Shown piece by piece: positions 40,670 through 51,547 of a stretch of 64,000 bases of DNA (positions are counted from its first letter, which is position 1; each line of letters opens with the position of its first letter). The notes under the pieces were generated by a model. The model was given only the letters and a program-made list of their open reading frames with translations, was not told where the DNA came from and made no database searches. The stretch is from Carposina sasakii. Its lineage: Eukaryota; Arthropoda; Insecta; Lepidoptera; Carposinidae. A program made the translations under genes and the position numbers. The stretch is from contig CP053153.1 of NCBI GenBank assembly GCA_014607495.2, positions 2,108,001 through 2,172,000 of the forward strand. The letters run 5' to 3'.

Positions 40670-42864
40670 TTATGAATCGTCTTCACAATCATCATCGATC
40701 AATTCTGATGCGGAGTCTATTTCGATTAACTCGTTTATATCGACAAAATTAAATTTACCTGTCTCGGATATAATCAGTTCATAAAATTCTGAGAAACAAG
40801 ATTTTTTAATAAATTTGTTATACATTGGGCGAATACTTGTAAGAACCGGATCAGAAGATAATAAAAGATTGTGTAGTACATCTTCATTACACGAGACACT
40901 GCTATGTTTTCTTGAATGTCCTTCGCGGTACTTTCTAAATTCTTTATTTTGTGCCTCCGAGGCTTCTTCGGACAAAAAGCCGATAGGCATCATTGAAAAG
41001 TTCTCAATGACATCTGGCCCATGGACCAGCAATTTGTGGAGACTAGACGGCATATAAAACCATGGATATAATTCCACGTAGAGCAAAGTAGTGTCATTAC
41101 AGAACATACGAAATTTGTCAATGTCGAGTTTCTCTCCTGAAGATATACACTGTAAAATGACAGCTAGCCTTCTTAAAAGTCTCGCATCTAATCCGGTTAA
41201 TTCAGCAGATTTTTCTGGGTTTTCAAAAAACCTTCTAGCACAATTACCGGTGTTGGTGGTTCCACTCCCTTGCTTGACAACATCAAGACGCATTCCAGTT
41301 TCTTTTTTGAAGTTTTCTTGAATTGCTGATTTTCTTTCAGCAACATTCTTCTTTGCTTCATCACCTCTAGCTTGCCATGATTTTATGTCTAATCTGTATG
41401 CGATGTGAAGACAACACTCCATGGTCCGGATCCATGCATGGAGCGAGCTAAGTCCGTATTTAAACATGTCTTCGTGCACTGGCTTGCTTCTTACTTTACT
41501 AATGTCGTTCATCTCATTTGGACGCGCTTTGCAAATGTCGCACACTGATGCTGCTGTGCCTGATATGTATGAGTGAATCTTACCATCTATCATCGTCAAA
41601 TGCAACTGGTGCTTTACACTTACGTCATCGCTCTTAGTAGGTTGCAGAAGCTTAATCTCTTCTTCGAATTCAGACATCTCCATTTGAACATTTTCTTTTG
41701 TTTCTTTGATGAACTTGATTAGGATTGGTCGACAAAGAGATGTTGACGAGGGCCGCTCATTTTCCCAAATTATTTGGCCAGTTTCGGATGTGAGCCGGAT
41801 TGGTACAAGACTTGCAACAAATACACTGGCGAAATTCGTTTCCTCAGTTTCACTTGTTTTCTAGTGGTAAACACTTTGATCCGAAGCACCGTCAAAGCCC
41901 CATTTGCTCACGAGCACCAGGTTTTTCTCCTCAGTGGTAGAGAGGTTTTGGGTTTGTAGAAGTCTTGTCGTAGTAAGGTCTAGCAACGCTTGCAATTTGA
42001 TTTTAGCAGAGTGTTCAGTAATTGTAACGTCTTCTTGTTTTGGGTAACATTTCTTTTTTTCTTTCAGAAGCATGTAATAACTGGGATATTGAGCTACTCC
42101 TTCTTTAGCATGAAAATCCCGTAAAGTCATATAACGCCATTTTGAAAGGTTCATCGACACAAACAAAGCTAGGGCCTTTAGTGGAGATATACATTTATCT
42201 GAATCTGTGGTACTCCGTCCGCCAATGAAATCTTTGATCTTAGAAGCTTCTGTAGGATTTTCCATTAAAAACTTCATAATATCAGCTACATCATTTTCCC
42301 CTGCAGCCCTAAGACTGCTTTGTGCAGAAAACATAATCTCGTCAGTGCTGCTAGATGCCCTAAGTACTTCAGTGCGTCTTTTCTTTTGACGAGGACTTAA
42401 TCTTCAAAGGGCTTACGAGGAGAGACATGAGTACACGTAGAGGCATCGGATTTAGAAGGTAAATTCGTCTGCTCAGTAGTTTCTTCTTCTATTGCGTTCG
42501 TAGGTAATACTTGTAAAGGCAAATTATTTTCCTTTAGGGAATCCGGCCACTGGACTTCAGACTGCAACCACTCTGAGTGTTTATTTAGAAACTTTCCTTC
42601 GCTTCTTGCAGCTTGAGACCATTTAGGATAGATCCGGTAGCAAAATCGACGACACCAGTTCTTTAAGTCTTCTTCGGCACCTTCACAAAGAGAAACGTTG
42701 CAATTCGTTTTAAGGACACCGAATAGATGATCAAAGTCACGTAGATCATTGTGTTTGCGTAAAGCGCAATAAAGGTCAAGATTTGTAACAAATCCACGGA
42801 AAGACATATTTATTAGAACGAAATAGAAATCAAAACTGATGTAAAATAAAGGATTACCAACCAA
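40670..42864 (-). pseudogene. Transib transposase (RAG1-core-like), one stop and one frameshift
   Basis: About 710 codons in three pieces. The N-terminal piece is 42864-42397 (a second, perhaps truer, Met is at 42807). The middle piece is 42334-41861. The C-terminal piece runs in the same frame from 41860 to 40670. Pieces 1 and 2 are separated by a one-base frameshift near 42400, and pieces 2 and 3 by a single TAG (41861-41863). Transib/RAG1 features: KWGFDGASD with the likely first catalytic Asp just before the TAG; TMIDGK with the likely second Asp; CDIC and, later, HKLLVH, spaced 5 apart like the RAG1 zinc-binding His pair; then GFLSEEASEA about 20 residues on, carrying the catalytic Glu. 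GSGTTNTGN is a family signature. It cut and pasted the element when intact. Residue assignments are by analogy to RAG1. Confidence 0.88.
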
Positions 42865-43249
42865 TTTATACTACACTACCCTCATTACTGCGTACTGCGT
42901 ACAATTGTTATTCTTGTAATGTTTTAGTACTAATGATTTCAATTAATAATCACCTGCATCAAATAATTGTTGAAAATGCTAAAAATTACTCTAAGAATGA
43001 CATCTGTAATTGATAGAAATGCTAATGACTACTGTCTTAATGATAATGCAATAATTTCATTAATTAATTATTTAAAAGTCTAAGACCGTCTGTGGATCGA
43101 TCGTTGCCCTCGTTTGCAAATTAATTAATTTAATTATTATTTTTTTATTTCTGCAACATCATTTATCGATACGCATATTTAGAGGGGCCCTTATTCCTCT
43201 ATGATTTTAACAGAAAATTGTAAGATCCTTGTCATTGTAGTATATTATA
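42865..43249. other. Transib internal non-coding stretch, upstream of transposase
   Basis: AT-rich sequence. The transposase promoter should lie here but no clear TATA/initiator pair could be chosen. Confidence 0.5.
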
Positions 43250-43596
43250 ATATAAAAATCAAACATTTCTATGTACCGCAGAAAGTGCACGTTTGGCGCA
43301 CTATGTGTGTTAGCATTAATTGTAGTTCTCTCAAATATAAACACAATACCGAAGACCGCAACTTGAAACGAGGCCGGAATCAAGAGATATGTAAGTAAGT
43401 TTGACCATTTCCATAGTAAGAAAACACTATTTCTCAATTATTTCCTCAAATATAACAGTTACAAAAAAACTTTAAATAATAACTTTCAAAGACATTGATC
43501 TACCAAACAAGATGGCATAATTAGTTTCTCAAGATTCACCAATTTTATTTTTTGGATGCGAATGTCCAGCACCTCCCATACATTGGAACCACTGTG
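43250..43596 (-). repeat. Transib right terminal inverted repeat
   Basis: Inverted partner of 40006-40351. The only outer difference I see is one A/G about 22 bases from the end. It ends ...CCACTGTG followed by the TSD CAACG. Confidence 0.93.
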
Positions 43597-43601
43597 CAAC
43601 G

Positions 43602-44464
43602 TCGCGCAGTTCGATTGCGGATCTTAGCGGCGAGTGCAGAATATCTCTGCACGTCTACTCTCTTCTCTCGCTGACCGTTGATGATAAGGGAATGCCCGAG
43701 TTCCTTAGACGACTCTTACAACACTGAATTTAATTCTGAACGATTGTAAGTTGTACACTTATGCAGTCGATCATAATGGCTGATTCACTCAAGTAGAATT
43801 CAAATATCAAACAAATGTTAAGAAACATGATTTTCTGACTTGAATAATATTCTTAACGCGAAACACCTATAAAAATTTACAACTTTATATACCTATACAT
43901 AAATTACAAATTGACTTACTGTAAAATCAGGGCCGATAGAGGTCGATAAAGGCTATTATAATCTATAAGTAGATACTGTAAAAGTTACTACTAGTGACTA
44001 GTACTATAAAGATGTCAATTTAGAATTGTATAAAAATATATAGCACCTGATTTGAGGATGTCTATAAAAAACAACCTTACTTAACAATATCCAATATCGA
44101 AAATAACAATAATATTTCGAAATGAGTTATAATTAATTTAAGTTTGATGTCAATAACTTGAAGATATACTCGTACATATTATAATGGAAAATTAGCAAAA
44201 AAGAGCTAGTTACAAATAAAATCGTGTACTACCTATTCTAGTCTATATAGGTATATTACGATCCTAAACTTTTCACGTTCAATACGAAATTGCAGTCGGA
44301 GTAAAGTTATTCCGTTGCTTCTCCACGTCTAACTCCTATTAATATGAGAAAATTATTTAAAAAATAGATTAAGATATGTTTGTTTGCAGTAAATATAGCA
44401 GGCAATATTTTACAATAGACACATATTGTAAAATAAATGACGTTCTAGGCATTAATACATACAT
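43602..44464. other. Intergenic sequence right of Transib
   Basis: A short repeat A remnant near 43660-43725 (GAGTTCCTTAGACGACTCTT); the rest is AT-rich. Confidence 0.45.
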
Positions 44465-44730
44465 ACATATTTAGTAAGGTGCCGGCAGAGTAGAGTTTGT
44501 ACCACCCCTGCCGTGCTCGTGGGTTTCGTACAAGGCAATTAAGGGTTTCCGGGAGGTGAGCAGCAACGCCTCCTGTACTGACAACATAGTCCGAAAATCA
44601 GACTGTGGTCACCAACCCGCCTGCCTAGCGTGGTGGCTATGGGCAAAACCCCCCTATGGCAGTAGCCTTGTGGCGTGCCCTGGGGGAGGCTTACGTCCAA
44701 CAGTGGTCTGCAATAGGCTGAAGAAGAAGA
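44465..44730 (-). repeat. Repeat C, long copy
   Basis: GTGCCGGCAGAGTAGAGTTT ... GGCGTGCCCTGGGGGAGGCT TACGTCCAACAGTGG, with a GAAGAAGAAGAAAAAGAA tail-like end. Confidence 0.75.
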
Positions 44731-45094
44731 AAAAGAACATATTTACACGTGTGTGTTCCCGAAATGGCGGATAGCCAGAGGATCACGAAGCTGATGTCCT
44801 AGACATTATAGAGACGTTAAATAGTATATTCATTAGGTTTTTAATAACACGCATCTCAAGTCATGCTTACCGCTCTGTAAGCTTACATATGGCATGCGAG
44901 TATTCGTCTGCTAAATGATAGAGAGCAATGTCTCTAGATCTACGAGAGCGAGATTTAGAGTGATAATGAAATATTGTACTTATCGGAAAACCAAGCGTAT
45001 CATTTTTTAAGCAAATGGTGATTAATAAAATAATCTAACATTATAAAATGCGATTTGACACTGGTAGATCTGATAGATATATTAATTTCTATCA

Positions 45095-45215
45095 ATTTTT
45101 TACACAACACATTGACCTAGTCCCACACTAAGAGGTCTTGTGTCGTGGGTACTAAGCAACCTAATGACTATAGATCAATGTTTTACCGGGATTCGAACCC
45201 AGGACCTTGGCGTAC
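45095..45215 (-). repeat. tRNA-derived SINE, partial copy
   Basis: ACATTGACCTAGTCCCACAC ... CTTGTGTCGTGGGTACTAAG ... CCGGGATTCGAACCCAGGAC (inverted B-box). Fuller copy at 51595-51850; another trace at 7595-7640. Confidence 0.65.
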
Positions 45216-46233
45216 TCTAACCTGACGTTTACACGCTAAAAAATCTATATAAGATTTATTAGTACATGAATTCTTATAGGTACCTTTTAACTTTCAATAT
45301 GTTGTTTAACGACTCTAGATAGACGATATATTAGTGCTATTATTCCGTCATAATTCGTCACTACTTATCGTTAAGTATACAAACACTATTGATTTTTTTT
45401 TTTCGGAAAATACGAGTATTATGTTTATCGCAGTATACTCGTATACCTACTATGTTATGCTACTATACTATAAAAATCTTTGCTATAAAATACCTACACA
45501 GTTTAACTTTAGTACAGGTTCCTAAACAGATTTTGGGGGATGCGAATTACGCTCGATAATCCCATAGTAGAGATCACTTTCTTGAATTACTACATTCGTT
45601 GTACATGCACTTTACGTTGAACCTTCTCAGCTTGGACAATGGCCTTACAATTTCAATCTCCGCATGAAAAAGCATTGAAATTCTTCCAGTCTGGTTACGT
45701 CACTTGACTGGTATCTCGATATATATCTTTTCATTCAGTTTCGCTCATTTCGCCCAAGAGAAATGACACTATGTGATTGTGTGTGCGTGAATGCAGTTTT
45801 ATCTTGTTTTGTTAGCTCAGTGTCGTTATCTATGTTTTAGATTTCGGCATGCGCGTTCTGATTATGTGTTGTATTAATACTTAATTGCCCAATAATTGTA
45901 GGTAATATATATTTCTTCAGACAATTATTATTCATTTGTTAAATACTATGCAACAAAAATGCAATATAATATCAACATCTGTTTAAACAAGGCTTTACAT
46001 AAAATATAACGACTTATTTGTTTTATAATAAAACCATAACATGGATCAAACATCTAATATTAAAAGTTGAATTAAAATATCTAAATCTGGAACGAACTCG
46101 CCTGGTCTGGTCAAGAATCTAATATTCGCTTCCGTAAATACGTCAAATAAGATTTTTTTTTTCGAGCCAAAAGTTTCCGATGGTACTTAATAAGTTTGTT
46201 TTTTTTACGTCCGCATAATAAATAGCTGGGCAT
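45216..46233. other. Upstream region of elongase gene 2
   Basis: Probable regulatory space. A second TATA-like run with a TCAGT nearby is at about 45717-45745, too close together to form a standard pair. No gene. Confidence 0.4.
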
Positions 46234-46266
46234 TATATAAAACCGATAGTATGGATCACACAGTCG
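46234..46266 (+). promoter_or_regulatory. Core promoter of elongase gene 2 (TATA box plus initiator)
   Basis: TATATAAAA at 46234-46242 is followed about 25-30 nt downstream by an ACAGTC initiator-like site around 46259-46265. The ATG is at 46570, which gives an unspliced 5' UTR of about 305 nt. The TATA-to-initiator spacing fits insect promoters. Transcription start is inferred, not observed. Confidence 0.55.
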
Positions 46267-46569
46267 TCAAGTTTTTGCGTACAGCCCGTGAGAGCGCGCG
46301 TTTTAAAATCGCATTCGTGTTCTGTGACCTGTCGAGAGTGGAAGTATAGGTATCACAAAGTTGCAGTGAATATTTTACGGTTGAACTTTACTAATGTGAA
46401 TCAAGTCGACTAACCTATGCCCTACTGGATTTTACATTTCAATCAGTCATTGTTAGAATATAAGACAATCTAGACTTTGTTGGTGCAGTTTGTGATACTG
46501 CAGTTATTCTAATTTGTTACCTAAAACTTTTTGAGTGTTGATAAAAATTTTAATAAGTGTTAACTAAAA

Positions 46570-46630
46570 ATGTCTGTGATATTGAAGAATATGTACTTGG
46601 GGTACAGGAAGGTGTTGGATGAATATTCAG
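46570..46630 (+). CDS. Elongase gene 2, exon 1
   Basis: The ATG is in an AAAAATGT context. It encodes 20 residues (MSVILKNMYLGYRKVLDEYS) plus the first base of the next codon, with a GTAAAA donor. Phase 1 matches gene 1. Confidence 0.88.
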
Positions 46631-49600
46631 GTAAAATATAATTTTAATATTTAACACATTAAATAGTTTAGAATAATATTGTAATATGAAAGAGATCCAC
46701 ATCTAAGAAATCTAATATTTGTAAAAGAAGAAACTTTTCAATAATAAGTCGTACGTGTAAAATGACCTAACTTTCGAAATTGCAATTTAATCGAAAGTGC
46801 GTTGCCCTCTTCCAGACCCCCGAACAAAAGACTGGTTCCTGATGTCCGACCCCTGGCAGATCATTGGCATCGTGGCCTTCTACCACTACTTCTGCACCAA
46901 CCTCGGACCTCGCTTGATGGAGAACCGGAAGCCTTTCCAACTACGAATGGTCATCATGTTGTACAACATCTTCCAGATTGCGTACAGTCTCCTTCTGGTA
47001 TATGAGGTAATTTAATATTCTACTCTTTTGATCTTATGTAGAACAATAATTGTGAGGACAGAGTTGTGCTTTTCTGTAATAGCGATTTTTTAGCTAACTT
47101 ACAACAATTTCTTCTTTTATTACCTTTATTACATAATAAATCTCAGTGCGAATTAATTCACCTAAAATACACACTACCTAAACCAAATATGTATATGCGA
47201 AGAGAATGACATCAATATCGTGCAAATAAAAGAAATGTCGGCGATTCTAAAACGGATATATTTCATGTTAAGGAAATAAAAAAAGCTTCGGATGAGGACT
47301 CAAAAACTCTATTCTTAGTCATAGGTATAAATTCTGACTGGTTTGCTTAGATATCAAAGTCCAAACATAAGGTTACACTGTCAATAATTGTATACTCTAA
47401 TGTATTAGACAGGTGATAAACGACACAGGTTCTAGTAAAATATAACCTTTGTGTTTACCGGAACAGTATTTTGCATCCGTAGCAATTTTCCCAGCAGGTG
47501 TTGAAAGGTTTCAACTTACCATAGACTAATTTCTAGAATAAATAAATCTGATATTATAATTCGACTGATCGCTCTGCAAGCTTGTGCTATTTTTGGAAAT
47601 ACAAAGTTCAAATACAGCATAATGAGTAGGTGGACTAATCGACTCGTCGCGAGCACTTAGCATATCTAGAACTGGGGAGCAATTCCGCAATTTTTTTGAG
47701 CCAAAACGCAACCACTAACGAACCGTTAACGATACACGGTGCGAAGCAACATTTAAGGTATATTTTAGCATGCAGTGGTCGCGAGTTTGAAAGAATAAAA
47801 TCAAATATTTGTCTCGTGCTGAAATGTGTCTAAATACGTCACCGTAAAGTAATTATTGCTTTGTTCTGAGCGACTACAACGGTTCTGTTTCGGCTTCGTT
47901 CCAACTTTTCGAGGAGGTTGGTTTTAAATCAAAATCCGTGCACGAAATAAATTTAATAGAGTGGTAATCAATTATTTTGAGTGCTAGTTACTGGTATTAT
48001 GATCTTTTGCCTAAATATTGTTAAACTGTAGTAAAACATAATACGGAATATAGAACTTCCATAAGCTTCTATAAAGGCCATTTAATTATTTCATAAATAA
48101 TAGCGTCTAAATTACAAATCTGTTTATATTGTTTCCTGTTAGTAATTACGCATTATATTTATCTTATAATTTTATTAGAGGTCAATGTTTATATTTAGTT
48201 CATTACTTATTCAAACCTGACTGTTATGGGCCTCAAAATATTCCGTATTTTTGTCAGCGTACCTTTGGTTATTTTTGGATCTACCAAAATTAGAAACGAC
48301 CCAACCAACCGCTAACGGTTTCTAAAAAACCTGTGTCTTTTTTATTGTGCATATAAAAACATATAACTGCACAATTATTCATGTATGTTGGAAAATTTGA
48401 TAATGCGAGCGGACTCTAAGATTTTTCAAATGTTTTCTGAAGATAAAACAGATGTTTTTTATTGTATCTACAATACGTTTCATTATTACTATTTCATTGT
48501 CTACAGGGTAACTGGTTTATTTGGACAAAAAGGGACACGCTGTCGTGTATAGAAATAGACCAAGGCTTCACCCCTACAGCTGTACGAGTAAGTATTACGA
48601 TAACGTATTAATTTTTAATACAAATCCAAAGCTTAATATTAATTGACTCCAAAATAAACTGACTTAAGTTTTTCTACACTTTCAATATTTTGAAATACTT
48701 GCTTTTAAAATTGATTTGAAACCAGACATGAAAATAATGGTTTCATCAATTTACAATAAACATAGAATTTAAAATAAATCCTTGCTTTCAGACGGCCAGC
48801 GACATGTGGTTGTACTTCTTCGCCAAAGTGACAGAGCTAGCTGACACCGTATTCTTTGTGCTTAAGAAGAATAACCGCCAGATCAGCTTCCTCCACGTCT
48901 ATCATCACTCCTTGATGGTCTTGGGCACCTGGACAGCTACCAAGTTCACTGCAGGTACTTTTTTTACTTTTCTACATTTTTTTTATTAAAAATACAAAAT
49001 ACAATTATCTTGTGAGTTTAAAAACAGTTTACAGTACTCTAACTTTAACAAGTATGATGGGTACAAATTTTCTATTTTCGTTTCCAAATTAGCTAATAAT
49101 ATCTTGGCAAAAATTCTACGAATTAATCATCTATCGCTCACCTAGATAACCCGGTGATTGGTATTTAATGCATCATCTCTTTTATAGGTGGTCACGCAGT
49201 TATCCTGGGATGGTTGAATGCCTATGTCCACGTGGTGATGTACAGCTACTATCTGATCGCTGGTCTGGGTCCTCAGTACCAGAAGTACTTGTGGTGGAAG
49301 AAATATGTCACGATCATGCAATTGGTATGTATCTTGTACCATTTATTTGTTTTCTAAAGAATTAGACTTAAAGTATTTCAATAAAAGTGCGCTACATGTA
49401 CATTATTTTTTTCATATATTTTTTTATGCTGAAGCTTTGATCGATAATGTTTTGTCAAGTATAAATAAGTCTTAAAATAGTTTGTACATTTTACATTAGG
49501 TACTTACAGATTACCAATAAGTTAAGTTTAGTGTTCGAAACTCATACATAGCTTTTATGAGTTAAAAATATTAATTTCATCGGTTTTTTCTTTTGCAGGT

Positions 49601-49964
49601 ACAATTTGGAATCATTCTCGTTCACAACCTAGTAGCCCTGCTATCGCCAAGCTGTTCATATCCTAAAGTCACCAACTTCATTTGCTGTGTCAATGCTATC
49701 TTCTTCGTGTATCTCTTTGGCAGCTTCTACTATGTAAACTATATTAAGAATGCTAAAAGAGAAAAGAAAGTCAAAGAAGTTGAAGCTACTAAAACTAATG
49801 AGCAGGATGCTATTTTAGATAAAGACGCTGCCAACGTTGATGAGGTAACAACCAAAGATGATATGTCTAATGGTGCCATTCCTAATGCAAAAGCCAATGG
49901 TGTATTTACAAATGAAGTTTTAACGAACAGAGCTTTAAGAAATGAAAAGGAGAAACATCAGTAA
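46570..49964 (+). CDS. Very-long-chain fatty acid elongase (ELOVL family), gene 2; six exons, intact
   Basis: An ER membrane condensing enzyme of very-long-chain fatty acid synthesis, paralogous to gene 1 about 9 kb upstream. Exons are 46570-46630, 46816-47006, 48507-48587, 48792-48954, 49188-49324 and 49599-49964, all with GT/AG borders and an open frame throughout (332 aa). Motifs are KVTELADT (about 123-130), HVYHH (146-150), HVVMYSYY in exon 5, and TIMQLVQF across the exon 5/6 junction. After the last span (FGSFYYVNYIKN) comes an unusual hydrophilic tail of about 85 residues rich in Asn, Lys, Asp and Thr, ending KEKHQ, a KxKxx-type ER-retrieval signal. Introns are short (119-1500 nt), unlike gene 1. 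A TATA/initiator promoter lies about 305 nt upstream. Substrate preference cannot be read from the sequence. Cuticular lipid or pheromone-precursor roles are known for insect paralogues but are only a possibility here. Confidence 0.95.
46816..47006 (+). CDS. Elongase gene 2, exon 2
   Basis: 191 nt, acceptor TCCAG and donor GTAATT. It encodes DPRTKDWFLMSDPW, a membrane span, LGPRLMENRKPFQLR and a second span ending LLVYE. It aligns residue by residue with exon 2 of gene 1. Confidence 0.93.
47007..48506. other. Intron 2 of elongase gene 2, with a MITE fragment
   Basis: 1500 nt. At 47683-47912 a fragment of the GGGGGCAATT MITE family (GAGCCAAAACGCAACCACTA ACGAACCGTTAACG, CGTTTCGGCTTCGTTCCAAC) lacks its right terminus. 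Confidence 0.65.
48507..48587 (+). CDS. Elongase gene 2, exon 3
   Basis: 81 nt, phase 0 at both ends, acceptor CTACAG and donor GTAAGT. It encodes GNWFIWTKRDTLSCIEIDQG and seven more residues, the luminal loop. It shares with gene 1 an aromatic residue near the start and the central LSC. It is the most divergent exon of the pair. Confidence 0.88.
48792..48954 (+). CDS. Elongase gene 2, exon 4 (catalytic histidine box)
   Basis: 163 nt, acceptor TTTCAG and donor GTACTT. It carries KVTELADT and the HVYHH box within [18 protein letters not shown]. Length and phase are the same as gene 1 exon 4. Confidence 0.95.
49188..49324 (+). CDS. Elongase gene 2, exon 5
   Basis: 137 nt, acceptor TTATAG and donor GTATGT. 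It encodes GGHAVILGWLNAYVHVVMYS and continues [19 protein letters not shown]. It is the intact counterpart that shows exon 5 of gene 1 is one base short. Confidence 0.94.
49599..49964 (+). CDS. Elongase gene 2, last exon with extended cytosolic tail
   Basis: The acceptor TTGCAG ends at 49598 and the stop TAA is at 49962-49964. It encodes VQFGIILVHNL, the last span and FGSFYYVNYIK, then a hydrophilic tail about 50 residues longer than that of gene 1. The tail contains loosely repeated N-x-(K/A/E) stretches and ends KEKHQ. Confidence 0.92.
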   Translation, partial: VQFGIILVHNLVALLSPSCSYPKVTNFICCVNAIFFVYLFGSFYYVNYIKNAKREKKVKEVEATKTNEQDAILDKDAANVDEVTTKDDMSNGAIPNAKANGVFTNEVLTNRALRNEKEKHQ

Positions 49965-51547
49965 ATTGTGATATCCTTAGTATTTATTTCTAAAAAGTAG
50001 CTGTTAATGTCCTGCCAAAACTTAATATACCTACTTACTTTTGTAATAAGCAAATTCCTTGTATTAAATTAAAAGTATCTTAATTTTCAGGATTGCAAAT
50101 CCAAATTGAATGAATGTAATATTGAAAATGGTACTTTAAAAACTGATATAATTATAATTAATTAGAATTTTGGGATATGTGATCTTTGTGAACCATAACA
50201 TAAGTTTTTAATTAATTAGATTGCAATTAGGATTTAGATAGCAAAATTATCTATTTACCTATGTCGGTTCTGCCGCCTCCAATTGCAATGCCTCCTATAG
50301 TTTTGTAAATAAGGGGGAATGGCAGAAAAATAATCAGGTTGCGCTCAGGTTATCTACCTACATAATATACTTACAGCCTCACTCAGAAAGGTTAATTAAA
50401 TTAGTTTTGATAAGTATTTAGTAATTACCATTACATTTGATGAAGTATCAACAAAAACAGTGGGATATATGATAGGTATATCAAACGCGATACATAAGTC
50501 ATTGTGAAAAGTGGTCTAAGTAACGTTTCTGAGTGTTACAGTTTATGGCATTTATGATTAGGTCGCAATCTGTTAGTCCAATATTGTGATATATTGTATA
50601 CAGGAAAAACCTACTTGTAAATATTAAATAATGATTACACATATATTGTCCCGGAACACCACCTAAACAGATTTATATTTATATATCCATATTAAATAAT
50701 CAAAAAGCGACATTATTTAATTCCTGCTGTTTTAGTTAATTTAATTATGATTTTATCATTAAAATTATTTGTTTTTATTATATTTACTGTGTACTTATTA
50801 TGACATTAGGTGGTTGCCGATCAATATTTGTGTTTAAATCATAAGTCTGCTTACATATAAGCTAGTTGTATAATTATTTACCTAATTTATTTAAGGTCGT
50901 GTGTGTGTGTGTGCGTGTGTCTTTTGTACAAATAAAATTATGTTTAAGAAAATACATCATTTGAAATTTTTATATGTTTAGTTATTTTATTTATTTCATC
51001 ACCATTTATTTAAATATACCTATTGGATATTTTGACTGCGTTGTCTCGAGTGAAAATTAATTCAAAAATAAAAAATTTGATTCACAGATTCGAATTGTGA
51101 ATTTAAAATGTATAATACAATAATCCCTTGAAATAAAGAAATCGACAAAATCGATTTTAAGGTACTAGTCGAAATCTAAACATTGCTATTAATAGTTTAA
51201 TCAGTTATGCAGTCAGCTATTAAGTTATTCGTTATTATTTAAGGCCAACTCAAGAGACAATACTGTCGGAGGTCATTATAATTAAGAAATTATATAGTTT
51301 TACTGTCAAACCTTGTCTTATAAGTCCAATGCTATTTCCAAAAATTTAAAAAAACTGATGTACCACGCAATTGAATACACCTTTAAGCCATATTATCCAT
51401 CCTTATGAATATCCTACTTGGAATCTAGATCCTACTAGTGTCGTTAGTGATAACTGTAAATGTTTTTACCGTTTCAAGCAAAAATGTTTAACGGATTTTT
51501 TATAAAAACTTTTTAGCAGTTTTATAGCTTAGCTTATCTTACATCTA
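49965..51547. other. 3' UTR and flank of elongase gene 2
   Basis: AT-rich, no ORF. A (GT)n run at about 50899-50920 and AATAAA at 50931. Confidence 0.5.
50931..50936 (+). promoter_or_regulatory. Candidate polyadenylation signal of elongase gene 2
   Basis: AATAAA about 970 nt after the stop, just downstream of a GT-rich microsatellite (about 50899-50920). The position gives a plausible 3' UTR, but the sequence is AT-rich and a chance match is possible. Confidence 0.35.

Larger units (their letters stand above)
40006..43596 (-). mobile_element. Transib DNA transposon, complete ends, broken transposase
   Basis: A 3591-bp element with a 5-bp target duplication CAACG (40001-40005 and 43597-43601). 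Both ends begin CACAGTGGTTCCAATGTATG and the inverted repeats run about 345 bp with only one mismatch seen in the outer 330 bp. The minus strand carries a RAG1-like transposase. Transib is the superfamily from which RAG1 core and V(D)J signal sequences descend; CACAGTG equals the RSS heptamer. The 5-bp TSD and the terminal CAC fit the superfamily. It lies between the two elongase genes. Confidence 0.93.

Noticed and set aside
40165..43437. Identical 58-codon N-terminal ORFs at both Transib ends
   Set aside because: They are mirror images created by the long inverted repeats, not two genes.
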